Shown here: positions 9,007 through 17,995 of the stretch, one piece after another | How the letters are laid out: each line of letters starts with the position of its first letter | Position numbering within the stretch: position 1 is the stretch's first letter | NCBI RefSeq assembly: GCF_028290435.1 | Contig: NZ_JAQGJV010000009.1 | Coordinates: 1 to 64,000 of the forward strand | From: Devosia sp. | GTDB taxonomy: Bacteria; Pseudomonadota; Alphaproteobacteria; Rhizobiales; Devosiaceae | Direction of reading: 5' to 3' | Length of the DNA stretch: 64,000 nt | Notes under the pieces: model-generated | The model's input: the letters and a program-made list of their open reading frames with translations, nothing else | What the model was told of the DNA's origin: nothing | Databases searched by the model: none | Position numbers and translations under genes: made by a program

Positions 9007-9516
9007 CTAACGCCGCTCGTACACTTTGACGCGGTAGGTGGCGCTGTCCTTGTCGGAGGGGGTAATCTCGGGCAGATCGACCACTGCCCACTCTTCAGGA
9101 TGGATTGCGGGAAACCGCACATCCCCCTTCGGATGCAGGTCGATATGGCTGATATAGAGCCGGTCGGCCCGGTTCATCATCTGGGCATAAAGCTCGCCCC
9201 CGCCAATGATCATGATCTCGTCAACGCCATCAGCCGCCGCGATGTTTCGCGCCTCTGCCAGCGCCGCATCGATACTGGAAAACACCAGCGTGCCCTCAGG
9301 CTGGTAGTCCTCTTGCCGCGTCACGATGATATTGGTGCGCCCCGGTAACGGCTTGCCGACCGTGTCGAACTGCTTGCGTCCCATGACGATAGGCTTGCCC
9401 ATGGTCATGCGCTTGAAATAGGCGAAATCGGACGGAATGCGCCAGGGTATCGTCTGGCTGGACCCGATCACCCCGTTCTCGGCGACACCGGCGATCATGG
9501 CGATCCGCACGCTCAT
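9007..9516 (-). CDS. folA: Dihydrofolate reductase
   Basis: A 169-residue cytosolic enzyme reducing dihydrofolate to tetrahydrofolate with NADPH. It has the family features IAGVAENGVIGSSQTIPW (active-site loop), the acidic active-site residue in PSDFAYFK, the NADPH-binding GRKQFDTVGKPLPGRTNIIVTR, and IIGGGELYAQ. Its start overlaps the stop of the upstream GNAT gene by four bases (ATGA), so the two are coupled. thyA, which regenerates the dihydrofolate substrate, lies about 1.6 kb upstream on the same strand, so the folA-thyA pair is only loosely clustered here. Confidence 0.95.
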   Translation of the reverse strand: MSVRIAMIAGVAENGVIGSSQTIPWRIPSDFAYFKRMTMGKPIVMGRKQFDTVGKPLPGRTNIIVTRQEDYQPEGTLVFSSIDAALAEARNIAAADGVDEIMIIGGGELYAQMMNRADRLYISHIDLHPKGDVRFPAIHPEEWAVVDLPEITPSDKDSATYRVKVYERR

Positions 9517-9992
9517 GCGGCACCCAGCCGCAGCAGCGCATCACCCTCGACCCGCACCTTGGTCCATTCGTCCTGCATGACGCCGCCCTGCGATTTGTAG
9601 AACTCGATCGAGGGCTCGTTCCAGTCGAGCACCCACCACTCGAAGCGCCCCAACTTCTCGGTGACGCAGCGCCGCGCCAGATCGATCAGCAGCGCCTTGC
9701 CGATGCCCTTGCCGCGCAGTTCGGGATCGACATAGAGGTCTTCCAGCCAGATGCCGTGCCGCCCCTGGAACGTCGAATACGTATAGAACCAGAGGGCAAA
9801 CCCGACCGGCCTGCCCTCCCATTCGGCGATTTCGCAGAACACTTTAGGCTCAGCGCCGAACAGGTCGCGGACGATATCCGCTTCGCTGGCCTTGGCCTCG
9901 TGCTCAAGCTTTTCATACGTGGCCAGCGCCAGAACGAACGCGACGATGGTCGCCGCGTCCCCCGCTACCGCAGGCCGGATCACCAGACTCAT
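9513..9992 (-). CDS. GNAT family N-acetyltransferase (diamine acetyltransferase-like)
   Basis: A 159-residue GNAT protein. Its central stretch WLEDLYVDPELRGKGIGKAL contains the acetyl-CoA pyrophosphate-binding R-G-K-G-I-G motif, and RFEWWVLDWNEPSIEFYKSQGG near the C terminus matches spermidine/spermine acetyltransferase-like GNATs. That assignment is by resemblance, and the true substrate is uncertain. The ATG at 9992 is used because it gives an ATGA overlap with the upstream DUF4424 gene; the track start is three codons longer. Confidence 0.85.
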   Translation of the reverse strand: MSLVIRPAVAGDAATIVAFVLALATYEKLEHEAKASEADIVRDLFGAEPKVFCEIAEWEGRPVGFALWFYTYSTFQGRHGIWLEDLYVDPELRGKGIGKALLIDLARRCVTEKLGRFEWWVLDWNEPSIEFYKSQGGVMQDEWTKVRVEGDALLRLGAA

Positions 9993-11014
9993 TGCTGCCA
10001 ATCGTTCTTGACCAGCAACAGCACTTCCAGCTCGTTCTCATAGGGCGGCGACCAGTCGGTCGCGGTCATCTGGAACGTCGTCGGCCCGATCTTCTTGACG
10101 CCCTCGCCGCAGAACGACACCAGGTTGGCCTCGTCGCCCTTGTCCACCGTCAGCGAGAACTTGCCGATCGGGCCGAACCAGTTATTGCCGGTCGACCAGA
10201 TGTAGGAAATCCAGCTTTCGGTGAATGGGTACTGCGTATAGCCGTCCGTGGTGGTGCCCTGCTTCTTGATGGCGGCGATCAGATCGTCATCGACGCAATA
10301 TTTCTTCTGATAGGCGGCAAGCTGCTCGTTGGAATAGGTATCGTCGTCCGAGCTCTTCATGAAGGTGGCGATCACCGTGCCGCCGACGCTGGGCTTGTAG
10401 GTGTGAACCACGTCGGCGTCCTTGCCAGCCTCGAAGGTGGCTTCCCAGCTATAGGTTGAGCGCAGCGTCCACATCGGGGTCGTATCCACCTGTGGCCCGT
10501 TTCCGGCATCATATTCCATGGGAATGACCAGGCCCTCGCCGGTCAGCGTCGCCTTGTCGGCGTCCGACAGCGCGTTCAGCGCCGCGAGCGTTTCCTGGCC
10601 ATAGGGCGCCAGTGGAATGCCCATTTTCTTCAGTTCTTCGGAATAGTCGATGTTGTTGGCGAACGCATATTGATGCAGCACCGCATCCACCGGCTTGCCG
10701 TTGAACGTGGTCTGGAAGCCAAAGATATTCTCGGGATCTTCGGTGGGAATACCCACCATGAAGTCGCCATCGCCGGTGATGTCGGGCATCGGGAACGCCA
10801 CCAGGATATGCTGGTCCTGATCCGATTTGTTGTGGAACTTGTAGACCACCTTGACCTGCTCGGCGGAGATCGAGAGGTCTTCCGACGCCATCTCGATATC
10901 TTCATTGGTCACGAAGACCAGCCCGCCGGTGCCCAATTGGGCCGTGGTGTCGTTGGCCATAGCCGGCAGCGGCGCCAGTACCAGCGCACAGGCCAGCGCG
11001 TGAATCAGCTTCAT
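9989..11014 (-). CDS. DUF4424 family exported protein
   Basis: A 341-residue protein with a signal peptide (MKLIHALACALVLAPLPAMA) and a body matching the DUF4424 family: NDTTAQLGTGGLVFVTNEDIEMASEDL at the mature N terminus, VVYKFHNKSDQDQHILVAFPMPDI, and DWSPPYENELEVLLL near the end. The function is unknown and the location is probably periplasmic. The ATG at 11014 has GGAGAG upstream, while the longer start lacks one. It is the first gene of a coupled set with a GNAT enzyme and folA; I see no functional reason for that grouping. Confidence 0.8.
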   Translation of the reverse strand: MKLIHALACALVLAPLPAMANDTTAQLGTGGLVFVTNEDIEMASEDLSISAEQVKVVYKFHNKSDQDQHILVAFPMPDITGDGDFMVGIPTEDPENIFGFQTTFNGKPVDAVLHQYAFANNIDYSEELKKMGIPLAPYGQETLAALNALSDADKATLTGEGLVIPMEYDAGNGPQVDTTPMWTLRSTYSWEATFEAGKDADVVHTYKPSVGGTVIATFMKSSDDDTYSNEQLAAYQKKYCVDDDLIAAIKKQGTTTDGYTQYPFTESWISYIWSTGNNWFGPIGKFSLTVDKGDEANLVSFCGEGVKKIGPTTFQMTATDWSPPYENELEVLLLVKNDWQQ

Positions 11015-11151
11015 CTCTTGTCTCTCCAAAGACGCAATAGGTTCAAGCGCTTCCCCCGGTCACCCGAATCTCATCCTCAGGAAGAAGCCCGGCATCGGCG
11101 CACCATCTAGCGCTTAATCGTCGGCACCTGAAAGATAGCTGAACCGAATAG

Positions 11152-11946
11152 CTAAACGGAGACCGCCGCCTTGATATGCGGCAGCGGATCATAGCCCTCG
11201 AACACGATATCCTCGAAGGTAAAGCCCTCGAGTTCGCTTACCGCCGGGTTCAGCACCAGCTTGGGCAGAGCCCGCGGCGTCCGCGTCAACTGTTCGCGCG
11301 CCTGATCGAAGTGGTTGGAATAGAGATGCACGTCGCCGAACGTGTGCACGAAATCGCCCACCTGCAGCCCGGTCACCTGTGCCACCATATGCGTCAGCAG
11401 CGCGTAGGAAGCGATGTTGAACGGCACGCCCAGGAAGGTGTCGGCCGAGCGCTGATAGAGCTGGCAGCTCAATTTGCCGTTGGCCACATAAAACTGGAAC
11501 AGGCAGTGGCACGGCGGCAGCGCCATCTCGTCCACTTCCGCCGGGTTCCACGCCGAAACGATATGCCGGCGCGAATCCGGTTTGGTGCGGATCGAGTGCA
11601 CGACGTTGGCGATCTGGTCGATATGCCCGCCATTCGGCCTTGGCCAGCTGCGCCATTGGGAGCCATAGACCGGCCCTAGGTCGCCATTCTCGTCGGCCCA
11701 AGAATCCCAGATCTTGACGCCGCGCTCTTGCAGCCAGCGCACATTGGTCTCGCCGCGCAGGAACCACAGCAGCTCATAGACGATCGATTTGATATGCAGC
11801 TTCTTGGTGGTCAGCAGCGGAAACCCCTGCGAGAGGTCGAACCGCATCTGGTACCCGAACAGCGAGCGCGTGCCCGTACCGGTCCGGTCACCCTTGTCGG
11901 TGCCATGTTCGAGAATGTCGGTGAGAAGCTTGAGATAGGGCTGCAT
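11152..11946 (-). CDS. thyA: Thymidylate synthase
   Basis: A 264-residue enzyme methylating dUMP to dTMP with methylenetetrahydrofolate. Length and motifs match the ThyA class: [12 protein letters not shown] at the phosphate-binding loop, catalytic C146 in [10 protein letters not shown], and [18 protein letters not shown]. The C terminus HIKAAVSV is intact. It is separated from the DUF4424 gene downstream by about 140 bases in which I see no structure. Confidence 0.96.
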   Translation of the reverse strand: MQPYLKLLTDILEHGTDKGDRTGTGTRSLFGYQMRFDLSQGFPLLTTKKLHIKSIVYELLWFLRGETNVRWLQERGVKIWDSWADENGDLGPVYGSQWRSWPRPNGGHIDQIANVVHSIRTKPDSRRHIVSAWNPAEVDEMALPPCHCLFQFYVANGKLSCQLYQRSADTFLGVPFNIASYALLTHMVAQVTGLQVGDFVHTFGDVHLYSNHFDQAREQLTRTPRALPKLVLNPAVSELEGFTFEDIVFEGYDPLPHIKAAVSV

Positions 11947-11977
11947 GAGACCATCCTAATGTGATTCGGCCGCAGCC

Positions 11978-12541
11978 TCAGGCCGTTCCCACGGACTTTT
12001 CCATGAGCCGCGTCAGCAGGTCGATCTGCTCCTGCTGCTTGCCGATCAGCCGTTTGAGATCATCATTGCGCAACTGGTCGATCTTGTCGTGTAGCGCCAT
12101 GATTTCGATCTCCGCCTTGAGATTGCACTCATAGTCATGGCCGGTCACCAGGCGATCCTTAGCTGCCTGCCGGTTCTGGCTCATCATGATCACCGGCGCC
12201 TGCACCGCCGCCAGCATCGACAGCAGCAGGTTGAGGAAGATGAACGGGTAAGGATCTGGCGCGCCGCCGCGCATGATCAGATTGTAGCCGACCCAGGCCA
12301 GCAACACGACGCCGAAGCTGATCAGGAAGGTCCATGAGCCGCCAAAAGAGGCGACGCCGTCTGCAAGGCGCTGCCCGAATGTCGATTTGTCGTCGAACAC
12401 TTCGCTCGTATCGCGCGACAGCGCCTGTCTGCCGATCGCCTGCTTCAGCACCTGACGTTCGCGCTTGGTCAGCGCCTGCTCGCCCTTGCCCAGAAAGCGC
12501 TCGGCAGCGGTGATGAGTTTGTCGCTCGAAGTATCGGTCAT
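11978..12541 (-). CDS. DUF1003 family membrane protein
   Basis: A 187-residue protein with a polar N-terminal third, two adjacent membrane helices (WTFLISFGVVLLAWVGYNLIM and FIFLNLLLSMLAAVQAPVIMMSQ) and a charged C-terminal helix likely to form a coiled coil. The stretch PFIFLNLLLSMLAAVQAPVIMMSQNRQ is characteristic of DUF1003. Its role is unknown. It lies 31 bases upstream of thyA on the same strand, so cotranscription is possible. Confidence 0.8.
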   Translation of the reverse strand: MTDTSSDKLITAAERFLGKGEQALTKRERQVLKQAIGRQALSRDTSEVFDDKSTFGQRLADGVASFGGSWTFLISFGVVLLAWVGYNLIMRGGAPDPYPFIFLNLLLSMLAAVQAPVIMMSQNRQAAKDRLVTGHDYECNLKAEIEIMALHDKIDQLRNDDLKRLIGKQQEQIDLLTRLMEKSVGTA

Positions 12542-12651
12542 GGCTGGCTCTCTTGGCTTGTCGCCACCAATCTACACCGATTTCATGGCTTTCGCCGCTA
12601 TGACACCTTCGGCATATGACCGTGCGATGTCACAATTATCGCCCGGCACTA

Positions 12652-12680
12652 TTTTCATCGCGCCCCGGCCCGCCTATATA
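12652..12680 (+). promoter_or_regulatory. Candidate ssrA promoter
   Basis: TTTTCA (12652-12657) and TATATA (12675-12680) are spaced by 17 bases and would place the transcription start near 12687, just before the tmRNA acceptor piece. The -35 matches four of six consensus bases, so this is a reasoned guess. Confidence 0.5.
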
Positions 12681-12686
12681 GAAGCT

Positions 12687-13006
12687 GCTCGCAAGAGCTA
12701 TGGCGATAAACTGTCATCGTAATAAACCTTTCGGACCCGGGGGCAGTACCCGGCGCCTCCACCATCTTCCCGCTCACGCGGGCAGCCAATGGGGGCGAAA
12801 CAGGATCGACGAGGGCGTAAAGGGTGTGCTTTTGCTCGGTGAGGTACCACCGTTATCGGTCCAAAACTTATAGTTGCAAATGACAACCATAAGGCTCCAG
12901 TCGCTCTCGCCGCGTAAGCGGTGCTAGCATTGGGAAATTAAGTCCTCCACCCCTAGCCGGGTGACAGGCGGGGTCCGCAGGCACCTGGCAACAGAAGCCT
13001 GCACCT
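12687..13006 (+). ncRNA. ssrA: tmRNA (ssrA), circularly permuted two-piece alpha type
   Basis: Rescues stalled ribosomes and tags the nascent protein for proteolysis. The order is permuted: an acceptor piece comes first, with a T-arm-like ACCCGGG stretch, ending CGCCTCCACCA at 12764. A 26-base spacer to be excised follows, then the coding piece begins GGGGGCGAAACAGGATCGACG at 12791. GGGGGCG pairs with CGCCTCC to form the acceptor stem, including the third-position G-U pair expected for alanylation. The resume codon is GCA at 12876. The stem GCAGGC/GCCTGC (12977-13002) lies near the 3' end. The outer ends are approximate. Confidence 0.93.
12876..12917 (+). other. tmRNA tag reading frame
   Basis: The frame beginning at the resume codon GCA encodes A-N-D-N-H-K-A-P-V-A-L-A-A followed by TAA (12915-12917). 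With the alanine carried by tmRNA, the tag would be AANDNHKAPVALAA. The AANDN start is the adaptor-binding part in alphaproteobacteria, and the LAA end is the ClpX signal. Confidence 0.9.
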
Positions 13007-13209
13007 TCCCTTTTATTGCTCCGTGCGCCTTTGTTCTTGAAATCTCATGGAACGTAGGGCTGATATGGGTTCTTGCTGCGACGCGGACGCCTGCTCGCCG
13101 CGGCTTGGCTGCTAAACTGCAGCAAATTTGAACTTGGGACTTCCGTTTCGCCCCAATCGGGACGAAAAAGGGGGCCACGGGATTCTCCCCAAACGCCGGA
13201 AGGGCGCCT

Positions 13210-13698
13210 ATGGCCGAAGATCTGATCCGCTACGACATTCTGGCACAGGAAGCGCTGCGCGGCGTCGTTCGCAAAGTGCTGTCAGAAGTCGCCAAGACAG
13301 GCCTACCGGGCGACCACCACTTTTTCATCTCCTTCATGACCCGCGCGCCGGGCGTTCGTATTTCCGAGAAACTGCTCGGTCAGTACGACAAGGAAATGAC
13401 CATCGTCATTCAGAACCAGTATTGGGACCTCAAGGTCACTGAAACCGGGTTCGAGATCGGCCTCTCCTTCGACGGCCAGCCCGAATTGCTGGTCGTGCCC
13501 TTCTCCTCGATCAAGGGATTCTTCGATCCCTCCGTGCAGTTCGGCCTGCAATTCGACCCCGTTGGCGCCAAGGCCGACGATGAGGACGAAGACGACGGTG
13601 ACGACCGCGAAGGCGCCGCCAACGGCGATAGCGCCGCCGCCGATGAAAAGCCTGGCGAAAAGGTCGTCAGCCTCGACGCGTTCCGCAAGAAGCCCTGA
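13210..13698 (+). CDS. sspB: SspB-alpha, ClpXP adaptor for ssrA-tagged proteins
   Basis: A 162-residue protein that delivers ssrA-tagged substrates to ClpXP. The N-terminal domain (residues 1-120) has the SspB pattern, including GLPGDHHFFISFMTRAPGV and a beta-rich DLKVTETGFEIGLSFDGQPE. An acidic disordered linker (DDEDEDDGDD) follows, then a short basic C-terminal tail (VVSLDAFRKKP), which is the expected ClpX-docking element. The gene lies about 200 bases downstream of the tmRNA gene on the same strand, so the tag RNA and its adaptor are genetically linked. Confidence 0.93.
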   Translation: MAEDLIRYDILAQEALRGVVRKVLSEVAKTGLPGDHHFFISFMTRAPGVRISEKLLGQYDKEMTIVIQNQYWDLKVTETGFEIGLSFDGQPELLVVPFSSIKGFFDPSVQFGLQFDPVGAKADDEDEDDGDDREGAANGDSAAADEKPGEKVVSLDAFRKKP

Positions 13699-13744
13699 TC
13701 AGGGTGCAGGCCGGCATAGCATGAATATGGAAAGACCCTGAGCG

Positions 13745-13960
13745 TTGGAAAAGCGCTCGCTTTCTATCGCGGGGCATCGCACCAGCATAGCGCTGGAGCC
13801 CGAATTCTGGGCTGCGCTTGATGCCATGGCCAAAGAAGCCGGCCAACCACTGGCCGCATTGATCCGCTCGATCGACGGCAGTCGTGCCACCACCAACTTG
13901 TCATCGGCGGTTAGATTGGCTGTGTTGGCTTGGTATCAGGGCAAGGTCCGGCAGAACTAA
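13745..13960 (+). CDS. Small ribbon-helix-helix domain protein
   Basis: A 71-residue protein similar to the ribbon-helix-helix family common in Alphaproteobacteria: an N-terminal strand (KRSLSIAGHRTSIALEPEFWAAL) followed by two helices (LDAMAKEAGQPLAALIRSI and LSSAVRLAVLAWYQG). It may bind DNA as a dimer, but a target is not visible. It starts at a TTG at 13745; the only ATG nearby is followed at once by a stop. It is 46 bases after sspB. Confidence 0.7.
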   Translation: MEKRSLSIAGHRTSIALEPEFWAALDAMAKEAGQPLAALIRSIDGSRATTNLSSAVRLAVLAWYQGKVRQN

Positions 13961-14022
13961 GCGCAGTAAATTTGCCGCAAGGCTGGGGAATAGCCCTCAG
14001 TCCACCCACCCCCACCGCCCTT

Positions 14023-14095
14023 CCCGCGGACTTGATCCGCGGGCCTCTCGCCGCTTGTGCCGTGGTGAGCGTGGCCCACGGGTCAAGCCCGTGGG
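14023..14095. repeat. Pair of inverted REP-like hairpins
   Basis: Two short hairpins in opposite orientation: CCCGCGGA-CTTGA-TCCGCGGG at 14023-14043 and CCCACGGG-TCAAG-CCCGTGGG at 14075-14095. The loops CTTGA and TCAAG are reverse complements, so the second is an inverted, sequence-diverged copy of the first. They lie between the convergent 3' ends of the ribbon-helix-helix and AsmA genes. The layout resembles paired REP elements (REPIN/BIME). Confidence 0.8.
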
Positions 14096-14146
14096 AAGAT
14101 GGTGCGTGGGATCGTTATGCAACGCCCCCTAGTTCAGCAGCATCCG

Positions 14147-17100
14147 TTAATTCAACGGCATCACGAACTGCCCCGGCGTCGATGCCGGCGGCAGACCCAA
14201 ATCCAGTGGCCCCTGCAAAATCGGGTCACTCTGCGGATTGGGCGGCGTCTGCTGTTGCTGGAACCGCAAAGCCTCCGCCTCCGCCGCTTCCCGCGCGGCC
14301 ACTTCTGCCGCCGCCTTGGCCGCTGCTTCCGCCGCAGCCTTGCGCTGGGCCGCGATCAGTTTGTTGCGCTCCTCGGCCGCGGCGCGCTGCCGTTCGGCGT
14401 CCGCCGCCTGCAATGCCTGTAGCCGATCCACCTCGATTTCGTTGGCCCGCATCTGCACCGCAGCCACAAAATTATCGAGGTTGAGACTGGTCACCGGTGC
14501 CGCCAGCGTACCGCTCACACGATTGCCGATAAGCGCCGTATCGGCGGTGACCAGATCGTTCGGATCGGTGAACCCGGAAGGGCTCATTACGAAATTGCCA
14601 TCCAGCCCCAGCGTATCCAGGCGCACATTGAGATCGCCGCCCAGCTTGGCGCCATTGCCCTCAACCAAAAGATTGGTCATTCGCGCCACGCCCCCCGCGA
14701 TGGTGAAGGCCCCATTGGCGGTCGGCGCGGTAAACTGCCCCTGCCCCAGCGATAGTCCGATCAGCGCAGCCAGCGCATCGCCATCGGTCTCCAGCACATC
14801 ATTGAGCCCCGCGACCGTCGGGAACACCTTGGGATCAAGCTGCCGCACCGTCAGGTCATGCAGGGTGAAATTGCCCTCGCCCGACAGCACGCCCAGGATG
14901 CTGGCGATGCTGGCGCCGGTTCCCTCGATGCTGACGCCGCCGTCGAGCGTGCCACCCACCGCTTCGGCAACGGCAGGTGACACCACGTCGTCGAGATTGA
15001 CTCCCGCCAGCGTCAGCCGCCCGGTCACCGATTTGTCGGGCAACGGCCCCGCGCAACACACAACGAGATCACCGCTGACCGTCCCCGCCCCGATGGCTGC
15101 CGACAGCCGTCCCAGCCGCAACTTCGTTTCGTCCCAGCTCAGATCGAACTTGGTGCCGGTTACTGTCGTCGTGCCCACCATCACCTTGGGCACCGTCACT
15201 GCCACCGATCCGCGGGTTTGCCGCGGCGCGTGTCCGGTATTGATCGGCCCATCCGGCCACACCCCACCGCCCGGCACCAGCGCCGAAGCGCCCATCACGC
15301 TGCCCGCCAGGCCGGCGATATCGACGCTGTCGACCGACATCGTACCGGCGATCACACTGGCGTCTCCCGTGCGCGATTGCGACAGGTCCCCCGAAAACCC
15401 GCTCGCGCCGGACTTGCCCACAATTTCGGTCAGCCGCGTCGCGCGGATGCCGTCAAAATCGAGCGCAGCATTAACCTCGGTGATCGGCAGGCTCAATCCA
15501 TCAATGCCCACCAACTGCGCCACCCCGCCGCCATTGAGCGCCGTGCCATGCAGCGTGCCGGTCCCTTGCAGTTCGCCATTGCTCACCAGCAGCGTGCCCG
15601 AATAGCTCAGGCTCTGCGCGCCGACGCTGGCGGTAATCTGGCTGGTCAAGCTGTTGGACGGGGAACCCGAAAAGTTCAGGGCCACCAGCATCGAACCATC
15701 ATCGCCGAACAGTTCAGCATCGCCAAAGCCCAATTGCCGGGTCAACGCCGCCGGATCGTTTGACTCCAGCGATCCATTCAAGCGCAACTGCCCGCTCAGT
15801 GCCTGCCCGACCCCGCCCGCCATCTGCGCCGTCGCATTGATCGCAGCGGTTCCCAGCGTGCCGCCCAAGGTCAGCGTTTGCCCGCCATTTTCCTCGACGG
15901 CGTCGAGATCGAAAATCACCTCGCCCGGCAGCGACAGCCCGACGAAATCGCGCCATGCCGCAGGCACCGCCCCGAGGTCGTACAGCGCCGCCAGCGCGGG
16001 CGCGTCACCCTTGTCCGCCTTGACGCGCCCCGAGCCCGAAAACTTCGGCTCGGCAAACGTGCCGGCCAGTTGCAGGGCAGCGTCCAGCCCGACGCCGCCA
16101 AAATCGACCGCCGATAGCCGGGTGAAACTCAGGCCGCTATTGCCCCACTGACCTTCGGCCGCCAGCCCTGCGCCAGCCTGTCCCAAGAGCGTTGCGCTCT
16201 TGGCCGATAGCGAAAAGCTGCCGCTGGGAAAGCTCACCGGGAACGACGGCTCGACCGCGATATTGGGCAGCAGTGCGCCCAAAACGGCGCTGTCGCCGGG
16301 ATTGAGATCGTCGAAATGTCCCACCACATCGAGTCGCTTTTCAGCGCCAAAACCCACGCGCAATTCAACCGCATGGCTCTTGCCATTCAGCGTCAGCGTC
16401 CCTTGGCTCAGCCCCAAAGCGTCGCCCATCAACAACACCTTGGCATCCAGCGAACCGGGCACATTGAGCAGGCGATTTGCCTCATCGGGCTTGCGCCACA
16501 GCCGCGCCAGCGCATCCAGCCGCTGCGTCGTCACCGAGGCCTGGCCGTTAAACGCCGGCTTGCCGTTCTGCGCCTGCAGCACGCCACTGGCGCGCATGGC
16601 GGCCTCACCCGGCAATTGCGCGGTAAACTGCTCGACCTGCCAAACCTTGCCATCGGTGCTGGCATCCATGCGCACGTCGCGCAGCGCGAAGCCGCGTAGG
16701 CCCACCTCGGCCAGGTCCACCCCAATCCGTCCGGGCAGCGGCGGAATCATTGGCGCGGGAAATTCCGACAGCATCCGCACGAACTCGTACGGCAAAAGTG
16801 TCGGGTCTTCCTTGGCGTCGCGCGGCGGCAGGGTGAAGACGCCGCCCGAGATCACCGCATCGAAACTGCGGCGGGTGCCCAGTTGCACGCTGGCCGCACC
16901 CGTTAACCGCATACCGGCTCGGTTCTCATCGGGCTGCAGCGTATAGGATGAAAACACAATCCGGTCGGTCGAGGCGGCCACTTGCGCCTCCAGCACCAGG
17001 TCGCCGCGAATATCATCGGCGGTCTCGCCCACCGGCGGCTTCTGCCGCAGGCTCAGCCTGCCGTCGAATTTCGGCGCCATACCGGCCTCGAGCTGCCCCT

Positions 17101-17761
17101 CCGCCGAGATTGAGGCGCCGCCATCAACCGCCGTTATGCTGGCCGTCAGCCGGCTATAGCCATCGGCATCGACCGCCGCCGAATTGACGCGGATGCCATA
17201 GCGGCCGCTATTGATCGTGGCACTGCCCTGGAATTGATACGGCCCCGAAAAGCTGTCCAGCCCCAATTCGCCGTCGACGTCGCTGGCGACCAGGTTCTGC
17301 GCGGCCCGCGTATCGGCCAGCCGGATCGTGCCGTCGACAACCGTCGCCTGCTTCAACGCAACGCTGCCCTTGCCGCCCTCGCCGAACGTTATGCCGCTGC
17401 CGAACAGCCCGCTTTCGTCGATCGCCACATCGAACACCGGCTGGCGCAGCACCAGATGGGTGACGTTGTAATCGTCGCGCAAAAACTCCAGCAGCGAAAA
17501 ATCGGCCTCCACCGTGCCGATCGTCGCCGCCGGATCAGTCGGCGGTCCCACCAGCACATCGGAAAAGCTCAAGCGCGGCTGCGGCAGCAGGCTGAATTCG
17601 ATATCGCCGCGAATGACCACCTCGGCACCAAGCAACCCGGACGCCAGCGCCTCCATGCGCTCGCGATAATCGCTCCATTGCACGAACCGCGGCACAATGA
17701 ATGCCGCCGCGAGCACAAGAATCGCCAGCATGCCGATGATGATGTAAATGCGATTGAGCAC
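14147..17761 (-). CDS. AsmA family protein
   Basis: A roughly 1,204-residue envelope protein with one N-terminal membrane anchor (IYIIIGMLAILVLAAAFIV) followed by WSDYRERMEALASGLLGAEVVIRG, which is typical of AsmA-like proteins, then a long beta-rich body. A C-terminal Ala-rich coiled coil (repeats of AAAEAAAKAAAE type) precedes a Gln/Pro-rich tail. AsmA-like proteins are thought to bridge the envelope in lipid transport; the exact role here is unknown. I favour the GTG at 17761, just before the anchor; the track start is a TTG 28 codons earlier. Confidence 0.82.
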   Translation of the reverse strand: MLNRIYIIIGMLAILVLAAAFIVPRFVQWSDYRERMEALASGLLGAEVVIRGDIEFSLLPQPRLSFSDVLVGPPTDPAATIGTVEADFSLLEFLRDDYNVTHLVLRQPVFDVAIDESGLFGSGITFGEGGKGSVALKQATVVDGTIRLADTRAAQNLVASDVDGELGLDSFSGPYQFQGSATINSGRYGIRVNSAAVDADGYSRLTASITAVDGGASISAEGQLEAGMAPKFDGRLSLRQKPPVGETADDIRGDLVLEAQVAASTDRIVFSSYTLQPDENRAGMRLTGAASVQLGTRRSFDAVISGGVFTLPPRDAKEDPTLLPYEFVRMLSEFPAPMIPPLPGRIGVDLAEVGLRGFALRDVRMDASTDGKVWQVEQFTAQLPGEAAMRASGVLQAQNGKPAFNGQASVTTQRLDALARLWRKPDEANRLLNVPGSLDAKVLLMGDALGLSQGTLTLNGKSHAVELRVGFGAEKRLDVVGHFDDLNPGDSAVLGALLPNIAVEPSFPVSFPSGSFSLSAKSATLLGQAGAGLAAEGQWGNSGLSFTRLSAVDFGGVGLDAALQLAGTFAEPKFSGSGRVKADKGDAPALAALYDLGAVPAAWRDFVGLSLPGEVIFDLDAVEENGGQTLTLGGTLGTAAINATAQMAGGVGQALSGQLRLNGSLESNDPAALTRQLGFGDAELFGDDGSMLVALNFSGSPSNSLTSQITASVGAQSLSYSGTLLVSNGELQGTGTLHGTALNGGGVAQLVGIDGLSLPITEVNAALDFDGIRATRLTEIVGKSGASGFSGDLSQSRTGDASVIAGTMSVDSVDIAGLAGSVMGASALVPGGGVWPDGPINTGHAPRQTRGSVAVTVPKVMVGTTTVTGTKFDLSWDETKLRLGRLSAAIGAGTVSGDLVVCCAGPLPDKSVTGRLTLAGVNLDDVVSPAVAEAVGGTLDGGVSIEGTGASIASILGVLSGEGNFTLHDLTVRQLDPKVFPTVAGLNDVLETDGDALAALIGLSLGQGQFTAPTANGAFTIAGGVARMTNLLVEGNGAKLGGDLNVRLDTLGLDGNFVMSPSGFTDPNDLVTADTALIGNRVSGTLAAPVTSLNLDNFVAAVQMRANEIEVDRLQALQAADAERQRAAAEERNKLIAAQRKAAAEAAAKAAAEVAAREAAEAEALRFQQQQTPPNPQSDPILQGPLDLGLPPASTPGQFVMPLN

Positions 17762-17995
17762 TTGGGTTTCGCCCGGGTTCGTCGCGGTGAGTTTAGGCAA
17801 GTCAGGCTGCCACGCAAGTGCGTGATTGCTTTGTATTATCGGCAAGAATCTGGCCTTCGGCGGCCTCTTCTATCACGCTTGCGTCAAGCGCCACGCTTTA
17901 AGCTCAAAAGCGCCCATATATCGGCCTCGCCATATACATGGGGCGCCCCGCTGCCTATATTGCAAACGAGAACAAAAAGAGATTCGTCAAGCCGC

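Noticed and set aside
13961-14146. A short gene in the gap after the ribbon-helix-helix gene
   Set aside because: The frames there only translate the REP hairpins into Pro/Arg-rich peptides; no ribosome binding site is apparent.
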